This document shows, in pieces, positions 45,701 through 57,700 of a DNA stretch of 64,000 nt. Each line of letters starts with the position of its first letter. Positions within the stretch are counted from its first letter, which is position 1. Made by a program: the position numbers and the translations under genes. The stretch comes from Luidia sarsii (taxonomy: Eukaryota > Echinodermata > Asteroidea > Paxillosida > Luidiidae): the NCBI GenBank assembly GCA_949987565.1, contig OX465102.1, forward strand, positions 22,930,453 to 22,994,452. The letters are read 5' to 3'. Under the pieces are notes generated by a model, which had not been told where the DNA came from, did no database searches, and worked only from the letters and a program-made list of their open reading frames with translations.

Positions 45701-48700
45701 GTACTTACACATGTACATGTACATGTACCGGTACATGTACATGTACCGGTACATGCACAGTACATGTACATGTACAGTACATGTAGTTAGTGGTATTGGA
45801 TTAGTAAGTCTATTGCATTGCTTCACTCCACTCCATACCAGACACTGTGTTTTCTTTTCACTGTGCTCTGTAAACAACGTGGTTCTGGCAGTGTCAGTCA
45901 AAAACTCCTTTCACTGGAATAATCTAATTGAATGGCAGGCTTATTGCTTTGACGTCTGAAAAGGAAGGCCACTGTGTGTTTCTGCATGCTTGTCCATAAC
46001 TATCAACGTCCATATCGGGATGGACAGTCAGTCATTGTCAGTCTTGTGACTTATTCTAATCTGCAAAACGCAATACCGGTACCTCAATGCCTTAGAAGCC
46101 ATGATATGAAATGATGTGTGACAGCTGTGATGGGCGGGGATGGTTTTATTAAGAAACTGTCTCGCTTCCAGCCCCCCCTCCCTCTCCAGCATTTGATAGG
46201 CCCTACCCAGCTGGTAAAATCATTTCCTTATCAAACGTAACTTTTTTTTTTAAGATAACAAAGGTTTGTCAGTTTGTGTTTTTTGGAGAATGGCAATGAA
46301 CATTTGGCTGCGCTGGTACTTGAAACCGAGACCTCTGGTTTTGCGAAGCAGTGCTCTTACCATCTGAACTGTTTGGTTTACATTGTAAAAAGCTGCATCC
46401 ACTTTATGTGATCCCCGAACTGCTGCAGTCAGGTTAACGGCAAGGGTGACCTACATGTAAGATGGCATAATGAGGCATCTACCGGTACTCCAAAAAGTCC
46501 TTTTCAAGTAAATGGCATCGAAAGTCAAAATATTCAATTCATTGCTTTTTTGATTGCTTTTTTATTGTTTTTTTCATTGTCATCGCTTCTTTTTTTGTCT
46601 TGATTGTCCAGTCTAGTCATTTTGTTTGTCTTGTGTTAACTTGTCTGTTTTTTTCTTGTATTTACATTAAATTGTTTGTAAAGGCTGTTCTCTAGAAGTC
46701 TTGGCTTATATGGCTTATCAAATTTGTGTTATCACTTTGTTATTCTTTATTACATTAAATTCACTTCATCTTTTGTGATCTGTATGCCTGTGGAAAGTAT
46801 GGAAATAAAGGTTGTTACTGAATTGTCAAATTGCATACATTGTATAAAAATCTAATTTTTTTTTTTTGCATTTTTGGAAAACTTATGTGTAAGAAAATCA
46901 TCTGTTTTAAGAAATTTTCCATCATCTGTATGTAAAAAATATTGGAAAATTGGGGGAATTTGTAAGTACATGTACATGTATGTCTTCACGCACAATGTGG
47001 TTGCCAGTTGCTGCCTGCATGACGCTTGCGTGATCTCTACACTTTAGAGCTTTCTTGAAAAGTGGTTCCTGTTACTGTGTGTTGTGTCGTTTCTTGCATT
47101 GTAACTTTGGATTTCGGCAAAGTATGGAAACAATTTTGAAATCATTGGAAAGCTAATGAGGCACTCTTTGAAGTGGTGGACACATCTCAAAAACTTGGAC
47201 GAGAGAATCCTCAATATGCCGTACCTGGTCACAAATGGCTGCGTGCATGTGAACGAAAACTGGGCATAATCACTGGAGATATACAGCAATTTATGGTTGA
47301 ATTACAGTAGCTCAGACTAGTCAGATGGTAAGAACACTGGTATGCAAAACCAGAGATCTTGGATTCAAAACATGGTCCAGTCAAATTTTCTTTGCAACTT
47401 TTCAACATTTTGAAGACACTGACTAGTTGCTCATCTGGAAGGACCACTATATCTAAGGGCTGGGAAGCTCAGATGGTAACAGCTGTGGTATGCACAACTA
47501 GAGGTCTCGGTTCAAGTCCTGGTCCAGTCAAAAAAAAATCTTTTTTTTCCAAATAATTTTGGTCTTACTTTTTAATTTTTGTAAAAACATTTAATCATAT
47601 ACAAATACAAATTAAAAATATAATTGACATTAATTTTGAATTTTTTATTTTTTTATTTTTTTAATACCGGTATATACTGTATACCGTATATTAATATACA
47701 TATATATTTGTTTTCAAAAAAAATGCCAAATCAGTTTTTCCTTCAGTTGTTTTGTCAAACTATTGGAAGAAATATTTCACAAACCTCGTGTACATCCACC
47801 ATGAGCTCACAGTATCTTTGGACCTGGCCCAGGCGTATGTGGATGCTGGCTGCCTCACGGAGTTTCTCCTCCCGACCTTTGCCCGCCGAGGAGTGGCGCG
47901 CCATCTTGACCATCTCTAGCTCCTGCGCCTCCGACTGCCGATTCGGAAAACCCCGAAACAAACCAAAAACAGACAAGGATTAACAGCTACGGTAGGGGTA
48001 TGGGCGTTGCTAGGGTGCGTCTCATTGCACCGCCGCAAGGGCTCTGCATACAGAAAATGCCCTTATCAACCAATAGATGTTCTTGTCAACCAACACATGT
48101 CCTTGTCAACCAACCCATGCCCTTGTCAACCAACAGATGCCCTTGTCAACCAACACATGTCCTTGTCAACCAACACATGCCCTTGTCAACCAACAGATGC
48201 CCTTGTCAACCAAAACATGTCCTTATCAACCAACACATGCCCTTATCAACCAACACATGCCCTTGTCAACCAACACATGCCCTTATCAACCAACACATGC
48301 CCTTATCAACCAACACATGCCCTTGTGAACCAAGTAGGCAAAAATGCCTCATTAGATTTCTATCGCAGTGTAGCAATCAAAGAAGTGGAGACCAAGTTAT
48401 GGGGAGGGCGTGATAAGGCGAAGAGAGTCAACTCACCGCTTTGAACTTGACCAGATGTTTGGCGTGCATGATGCCTCGACTGTAGTCGTCCGGCAGGAGA
48501 CTATCGTCCTGGCCGTTCAGCACTGACACCAGCTCCCACAGGACGTGAGCGCCCCCTGGAGGCTGGAAAGAGTAAGTGTGACACGGGTGAAAAGCACGTA
48601 CTTAACCTTAATTGATTCCCAAGGATGGGAAGTTCAATCCCCGTATGTAAAACTTCCACATGTACGGTACATGTACATGCAGGGGATCTGATGTTTCCAT

Positions 48701-51700
48701 CGCAGCTGGACCATTCTCAAATATGCAGAATTGGGCACTCAACAAATTCATAAATCAAACAAATAAAGGAAAACCTGACATGTGACAGGCAACTTGGAAA
48801 CAATATTTTCAAAAAATGGCAAAGAAAACTTTGAACCTGAACTTGAACATTAGACACCTGGTTTTGTGCACCGGCACACTCACCACCATGAGCTATCCAG
48901 CCCTTAGATGGTGGCCTTCCTAAATAGTGAACTAGTCTTTGCCGAGGTGAGGGCGCCAGTCAGAAGCATTTGACCCCAACTGCCGTATTCATTGCCATTT
49001 TTCAAATAAATGTACATACGTATGAACGAGCGCATGAGCAAACAAACAAATAAACAATCAACAAATAAACAAGCCAAATCTGGCACAATCAGTTGTCTGT
49101 GCGGTTTTTTTCATGACAGTGATACATTTTGTTTTGTCTTCATTTCAAACTTGGACAATAGTGGTGGCCGGATTCGGAGGGCCCGGTGCATACATGTGCG
49201 TACATGTACATGTACAGTAGCAACACCACTGACTCTCCAAATTCAGAGCTATACCGGCCCAAAGTGGTTGAGGCAATGATTCCGACAGCTGCACGGGGCC
49301 TGCCAAATGCAGGGGGAAATCAAGACTGATTTAGCTTAACCAAACCATCCCCACGGATCCCACCCACCGTCAAAGATAATGATGGCAAACAAAGGATTCA
49401 GGGTTTGGTTTTTGTTCGCAGGTAAGAATAAGTCATGGCTGAAAAAAAATGTGCGTGAGAAATGAACGCTGATGAGCCTCTGATCTTCCAGAACAAACAC
49501 ACAGCGGCCTCGGTATTCCAATAGTCAAAGCAATGCGCCTGACATTCAATGGCTCCGATATCAGTACACCCCCATTATACGATATATGTATGAGTCTAAG
49601 GTTTTTGACTGACAATGCCAGAATCAGGTTGTTTACAGAGCACAATGAAAAGAAAACACAGTGTCTGGTATGGAGTGGAGTGAAGCAATGCAATAGACTT
49701 TCCAATCCAAATAACTAAGCAAGTGCTCTCAAGTTTGCTGACCCGTTGAGAAAAAAAAAATTAAGAAAAATAAAACTGCATCAGCAAAAACATGGGTATC
49801 AGAATGCAGAGTTGAACACTGATGTCCAGTAGATGGAGTGTTGAGTGCAGAATTTCGGTTGACTCGAGGTTGAAAAATTGACTTTGAGAAAAAAGGATAC
49901 ATTAGAAGTAGAACCAATTAAAAGGTCCACTGCACAACGTGCACTGAACAACAGTAGCAATGAGTTCAGACAACCAGTTACTTTCTTTTAGGCTGCATTA
50001 TGTTATTCGTCGGTATCCGGTTTGATTACAAACTGCTTTTTTTATGTCCTTTTAAGAAACGTTTTGACCACCGGCTGTGACTGTTTCCTGAGTCAACTCA
50101 CACATTTTCCAGGTCATATTCTTTGAAGCTCAGGGGATGAGGTCTACTTACTGTGAAGAGGTGTGAGTACCATCGCAGGGCCACACTATGGTCTATGTCG
50201 CCCTTGTATAACTCCAGCTTCTGCTTCAGCTCCCGCGACATGCGGCCGGCCATTACGACAGACGTATTCATGGCCATGGAATGCTCTGCCGAGGGGGAAC
50301 AAAATCACATGGACTTGTCAAACAGGCTTACACAAAACATTAAAAATTTAGAGAGACAGGGAGCAGAGCAGACAAGCAAGAAGTCAAGGACGCTTAAAAA
50401 AACCAGCAAGAATGGCAAAGAAAGAAAGAAAAATGTATCAAAGGTCAATGAAGGTTAAACAAATGTACAGCAGTGATAAAAACGTGGGACATTAAAAGGG
50501 CTTCACGTGATCAGCAATGATCAGCCCCCCCAAAAAAGAAGAAGTCTTACTTTACATGATCAGATAATACTGGACAGATAAGGAATAGGTCAGCTAGTTC
50601 TGTTCTACACCTGATAGTAGACAAGACAGCAGAATGCATTAGCTACTGTAAACAAAAGACTCCTTTCAGCCTACCGGCAAACAATATGCAGCGCAACAAA
50701 AGCCACGCAGACATCCAATCGTGCACGTTTTGACATTGACCCATTGAGTAATCTTACTGCTTTATTTCACAGGTTTATATTGAACCCGATTGTTTAGCGA
50801 GTTTGGAAGATGACTCCGACTGCCTTTGAGAAAGGTCCTGCTCGGATCGAAACGTCCAGTCTCCAAATTGTTGATATTTGCACTTTGGTCGTATTCATCA
50901 GTAAGCAAGTAAGTTTGTCTCAAAATTTAGTGGGCCTGACATTTCGATCCCAGCAGGATTTTTCTCAAAAGGCCTCCGAGAAAGGTCCTGCTAGGATCGA
51001 AATGTCAGGCCCACTAAATTTTGAGATTTGCATTTTTGGTAGTTTTAGTCAGTAAGCAGTTTGCAACATTTTTGCACATCACATTTTCGCATATTACTTG
51101 AGTCTTGAAAATGTTAATTAAAACAAAAAATCGGTCATCGGAACTGAAAAGTGGCCCAGTGCGAGGTGGTTAGCATGTGTTTTTTTTTTCATGAGTGTTA
51201 CCGTTCAATGGCACTTTGTTTACCTGCCGTGCCAACTAGTTCTTCCCAGGGACGGCGTGCGATCATGCTGAGCTGCAAGGGCGCCACCAGGCCAGACAGC
51301 GACCATATGCGCAGCGTGGAGTCGCGGGAGCAGGAGGCCAGCACAAAGGGACGATTGGGGTGAGAGGTCAGGCCGTAGACGTCGGCTCCGTGGTCCAGGA
51401 TTTTGTCCAAGCAGGCGCCGTCCCTGGAAAGGGGAGGGGGAGGGGGAGGGGGAAGAAGCAGGAAACGGCCAGTGCTAAGAGGACGGACCAGTGGAAGTGC
51501 GCGACTGGGCATAATAAGTTGCCGAGGTCTATGGAGCAATTGGGGCAAATTTATAGGCAATGGCTTCAAACTACATGCGAGTCTATGGAAGCTGTTAGCT
51601 AGTTGCTGCTGTCAATTCCCATAGACTTGTGTGTCAATGCTAGCAACTGGGGTAAATGTAAGGGCTATGGCTTCAAATTATACGTGGGTCTATGGAAGCT

Positions 51701-54700
51701 GATACAGTAGTTACACGTATTGGGTTCTGCAAATTCCCATAGACCTGTGTGTCATTGCTAGCAACTGGGGTGAACTTATGGGCTATACATGTACAATGTA
51801 GCTTCAAATTACATGTGAGTCTACAAAGAGGCTGTTAGCTGGTGGCTCAATTACTCAATTACTATAGACTTGTGAGTCAATGCTGGCAAATGGGGCAAAT
51901 TTATGTGCTATGGCTTCAAATTAAACGGAGGCTGCTACCGTAGCTATAACGGCTGCTGTCAATTCCCATAGATTGTTGTGCAATTTCGACCCATACCTAA
52001 AGCATTCAGCCAAGACTCATTGATGGTCGGGTACCCACCTCATGTCCCACACCCTGATAGTGTAGTCCCAGCTGCCAGACAGAAGGAGATAGGGAATCTC
52101 TGGATTCCAGAGCAGGCCTCGGACTGGTGCCCCGTGTCCTTCCAGCACGATGATGCAGCTGTCCTGGGTGTAGTCCCACACTCGTATCGTCCTGTAGTTT
52201 AAAAAAAAAATGGAACGGCAAATGAACTGACCAACATTTGCATGCTTGTGTGGGCCACGTGTATCAATTTCATTCAGGAAAAACTGACTGGGAAGACTTG
52301 CTTCTGGCTTGCGTCCCCTCCCCACCCCCGCTGGACAGCGACAGGGCTGGACAGCTCAGATGGTAAGAGTGCTGGGACGCAAAACATGGTTTCTGTGCAT
52401 CTATCAATCGTCGTGCAATTGGTCGTTTGGTTTTAATACGATAAGTTTGGTGAAATCAACCAAAGGTCTCCGATCCCTGGAGAACAATGCTCCAAACAAT
52501 CATCCCACTTGTCTTGTTAAGGTGCGTGTTAAGACCTGTGTTCCTGACACATCACAGTGAATTGCAAGGAGAAGGACCGACTCCATGCTCACCCCAAAAC
52601 TGACTTTGATTTAAAGAGCATACATGTACATGTAGGTTTGTGGTGACACCATGTACAAGAGATTCTGTCACCGCAAACCTACATGTACTTTGTATGCTCT
52701 TGATTACTACCACAACCATGCATAGATTTAAGTCTTAGCTGACTTTGTTCTCAATGAGACAGGAGAAAAATCGTATGGCGGCCTTTTGACCTACCCGTCA
52801 TCAGATCCACTGCACAGGATGCCCTCTCTAAGCGGCGACCACTTCACGTTGAAGACCTTCGCCGTGTGTCCGACAAAGGCCTTCAGCGCCTGGTCGGTTG
52901 CTGTAGCTGTGTAGTAGACTCTGACCTTGCCGTCATCACAGCCCGTGGCCAGCATGTCTCTAAGAGTGGACAATAAAAATGAATCGGATTATAAGAGTAC
53001 ACTATGTGTACAAGTGAGTCAAGCCTGGCAACGATTGGACCTCTATGTGGCTAGGTCGGTAGGTAAAAAAGAGTCTTCGCTTAAAAACTTGGACAAGAGT
53101 GGTGCCCGGATTTGGTGGGCTTGGCGCATAGCAACACCACTGGCACTCTAAATTCGAAAGTCCCATCCCCGTTTGTAAAACTTCCACAGAGAGTAACAAA
53201 TCCCCTCCCTATATAGGAAGGTTTGCGGTGACACCATGTATCAGGTCTCTTTAAGGAAGAGGTGTGGTTCTGAAAAGAACCTGAGTGGTAACTCGACGTT
53301 TCGACCAGTATGCTCTAGCTGTCATCAGGAGAATGTCTTGAACTCGGTGGTGGAACTCTTTATGTACCAGTGGTCGCTGAGGCGGGAAGGCGGGAAAGAT
53401 AATCCTCTGGGAAGGATTATCCTAAGGGGGCTTAGGTCACTGAGGTGGGAAGGCGGGAAACCCTAAGGGGAGACTAGTGGGGCGGGGGAACCTATGGGTG
53501 CTCACTGGGGTGTGTCAGAAGGTGGTTGGGAGGACGTGGATATAGGTGATCCATAAGTCGGCTAGGGAAGGGGGGCCTTACACTTCAAAATCTTACAATA
53601 CAAATCCCCCTCCCCTAATATAGCTTAGTGCAGACAGAGCTGAGGTGACTGTCCAGACATCGCCGAGCACCCAGCGGAAGCCAAGGAGTGAACTCACTTG
53701 TTGTTACTGCTCCAGTCACAGCCAAACACGGCGGCCGGGTGCTTGTATTTCTGCAGTAGTTTCCCGTCAGCTTCCCGGACAATGCTAAAAGGGAACATGA
53801 CCAACGCACCACTGATCAACAGGAGATCCTATCAGGAGGTTTGCGGTGACACTGTATTGTGTGTTCATCATCTCCTAAGAGAAGGAGCACGACTCTGAAA
53901 AGAGCCGGAAACTCAACGTTTCGGGTAGCTTGTACTCTGCTCGTTGTCAGGAGACTGCTGGATTTCAACTTCATTATCGCCCGTGTATATAATGTGATGT
54001 GGAGAGCAACGGAGCATGGAGAATCCTTCTAGCATCCAGTCTGCAGCCAACAACACTCCAATGAAATCCCCCTTCTCTCTGCGCCCCAGTGGTCATGTTA
54101 GGCGGGATAGATCCTCCACGCCCCAGTGCTCTCCACTCAACTTTCGACGGGAAGGATTCTCCATGTTCCAATGCTGTCCACAGCACTTATACATGTACAA
54201 TAAGCACCGATGGTAAATAGATAGACAAACAGATACACAGACTTGCAGACAGACAGACAGACAGACAGACAGGCAGACAGAGAAAAACAATACATTTCTC
54301 ACCAGTAGTTGTCTCCCCCACATGAGGCAATTCTCTTGGGATCCTTCTGGTTCCAAGCCACAGAATACACGCTATTCTTCCCATGCTGAACCAAAAAACA
54401 GGTACCGGTATTATAATATTGAAACTTCCAACCAGGCATTGCGTGTTATTGATCAGCCTCAACAATTGGAGCTTGACTGGGAACAATGCTAGTGACAACT
54501 CCCTGGTACCAAAACACGAACAAAAAGTGACCCAGGCCTTTGATTAAACCCACTGGTTTTCAATTTATTACAGGTGGGTCAATTTTTGAACATGGCGAAG
54601 AAAAAGTTCACTGGACCAGGATTTGAACCCGAGACCTCTGGTTTTGTGTGCCATGTGTGCCGGCACTCTTACCATCTGAGCTATCAGCCAAATAGTCAAC

Positions 54701-57700
54701 TAATCTTTGCCGGGCTGGGGGCTCCAGTTAGAAGCATTGAACCATTAACTGCAGGGACAATTGTCAGAATTCATGTACATGTACACCTTACGGTTAACCA
54801 CTTCGCGCCGGGACCTCCGAATCCGGAGGTCAATTGGATTGCCTTTGCAACGGGGCCCTCCGAATCCGGGCACCACTATTGTCCACATTCTAAACAAAGA
54901 CTCTTTTCAGCTTAGAACAAAGCATTATGAATCAGTACAAAGACCCTTTTTGACGCACGTTGCCACATGAATTGCAAGATTAGCAGCAGTAATTGTGCAA
55001 TTGTGGGACTTTTACTGTGGAGGATCGAGGGATACCGCGCTGCAGCTGAAAGCACGCGGGGGACATTGTCTTTGCATGCCACACAGCCCAACGGTCGTCG
55101 GTCTGGCATTGGAATTCCCCCCAAATTCTTTACCGTAATCTGTACGCTCGTTTGTGGCCGACCAACTCGAAGATTTGACTGCCTGGAGTGGAGGCTGGAG
55201 TCTGCGGTCAGGGATTGTCAGCAGCGTACACGAACCCACACACACACGTCCGTTACGGTCCATTGACGACGCACAAAGGGCCCTTTTTCGAACGGATAAT
55301 CTCTTGACAAAGGCCACAACGACGTCCGAATTGTGCCAGGTTTTACTCTCTTGTACCCATAGTATACCCTTATTGATTTATTTCACAGAAATATATTGTT
55401 CCGATTGTTTTAGCAAGATTTTAAAATGATGCATTGTTCAAAAACCCCCGTATGGCGGTCATAGGCGCTGAAAAAAACCCCGGCGCGAAGTGGTTAAAGG
55501 TAGAACCTTACTGTACACTGTGATAGAGCACCTCAACTGAACGCTCGTTCAATGCTTTCAGCCTCTTTATGTCAATTGGATCATAAGCAACTATATACTA
55601 CAGTTAGGGCTACATCTACGGCTATGGTCGCTTATAGTCGCGGCCTTTGCTTAAGTGTAGGCACACTGTTGCCCATAGCAACAACGATAGCCATAGCTGA
55701 GGCCACTGAATTGGATCGGGCCGTTACCTCTGAAAATCTCTGAATGACCCGCCCTCTCGACAAGTCCCAGACAAAGATGCCGTTCTTCGATGTGGCCGCA
55801 GCTATGCAATTAAGGTCAGCTGTGCAAAGAGGAATGCGAGAATACCTCATGATTATTCATGCTTCCTTCATTCATATTCATAGAACAAAGCGATATGCAC
55901 AAAAATATGTGACTCGTCACCCGGCACATCATAATGAGGAATAACCCCCACTTTTGAGATTTTGAGATTTTATAATGATGTGAAAGAGTGTACCATTAAC
56001 TTTCAAATGATATCAAAATTTCCTTCAATACGTTAACTTTCCGAAAATAAAAAAATAAATAAAAAAATTGATATTTAATTGAATTGAGAAGATACTTTGA
56101 CTTTAGGTGTTGTTTACTCGAAAAGTGTTTTGGTGGGATATTCCTCATGTTGCTGTGCCGGGTCACATATATAAACAAATTACCAAAAAGCAAATATCAG
56201 AAATTTGATCCTAGCAGAACCTTTCTGCAGAATGACAAAACAAATCGGAAGGGGAGAGTAACAGGGACATGGAGAGACAGGGAACAAATTGGAAAGCTGG
56301 AGGGTGAGATGAAAGGGAAGGGCAGGGGTATGGGTAGAGATTACAGTAGGTAGTGGAAGGGGGAAACATCAAAGGGAAAGAGAGAAGTGGGGGAGTAAAC
56401 ACAAAAGGGGGATTTTAGGTAAGCAAGCAATGTGTTAATCATTCCCAGAAAAAGGTAACTGACTAACTGTCCATGTATGATTTAGAGCTCCTTATATACA
56501 TGTATGTTACATCATCCTGCTGTAGTTATGTAAATGTTAAAATGCCGCAACCATGGTAACCTTCTTACTGACCTTGAAGAGCTAAATCAAAATCTAATAT
56601 ATGTAGAGGGCCTGACGTTTCAATCCTACATTAGCAGGGCCTTCTAAAAGGTAAAATCCTTCCATCTTTGAGAAATGCAACCCTGTGTTATGTCTTGACC
56701 ATAGATATAACATGATGTTTGCGTCAAGGAGTACCGGTATGTAATTCAATGAGGGTATGCCCTGCTAGACGTAATAAGCAATGAAAATAACATCATGTTA
56801 TCATGCTTATATCTATAATGCAATGCCTGCTTCTATATACCCGGTATTATTCAAATCCGCCACACCAACTCGACCAGCTCAAGTGGTTAAGATGTCAGCA
56901 CTAGAAAGCGTGAGTCGCGGGTTCGAATCCTGCCCGAGCTGCCTGAAATTTCTTTATCAGGCATTGGGCAAAGCACCGGGGATACAGTGCATATCATGTT
57001 GAGCACGGCAAACCCTCATTGAATTATGATCAAAATGTCAGACCTTTACATTTTATAGTGTTTCATGAAAGGCAAAAGATTCAGTAACGTAAACTATAGT
57101 TTGTATTACCGGTATACTGGGCATGAGCTTTTGACCTTTTGGGACTTCTGAATGAAATATATACTGCACTGCAGGCTGTTTGTGATCTCTACCTTTAACC
57201 TCTGACATTTGACCTCACCTGGTGCCCATGACAGGCAGTAGATCACGCCCTCGTTCCCGGGTGACGTCTGAATAGCTGTGAGAGTGTTCACGTCCCAGAC
57301 TTTCACCGTCCCGTCAAAAGAGGCGGTTGCTATGACGTTGGCATCATCCGGCTTGAACTTGCAATCAAAGATGGTCTCCACGTGACCCTGACGAGAGAAA
57401 AATAGATGGATAATTGGATATTAAACTGTAACGCTGCCTGCATGGACCTCAAACTTTTGATGGACCACCTCAGGTTTTTGACTCGGAGGGCCTGAATCAT
57501 GCTTGAAAACATATACATGTACACGAGCACAACAAGCGCTTAGCATGTGCAGAGGGCTGTCGAGACTCAGTGTGTCCTTGCACATTGCTGTACCGGTATG
57601 CTTCTACATGAACATGCACACATTACTGTGTTTTAGACACAGTTCTGTCCCTGACCCAAGGAACCTCAACAAAGCACATTCACAGCATACCAGATCTCGT

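Noticed and set aside
48000..48444. Open frames of 137 and 145 codons on the plus strand
   Set aside because: 20-bp minisatellite in a WDR17 intron, antisense to the gene.
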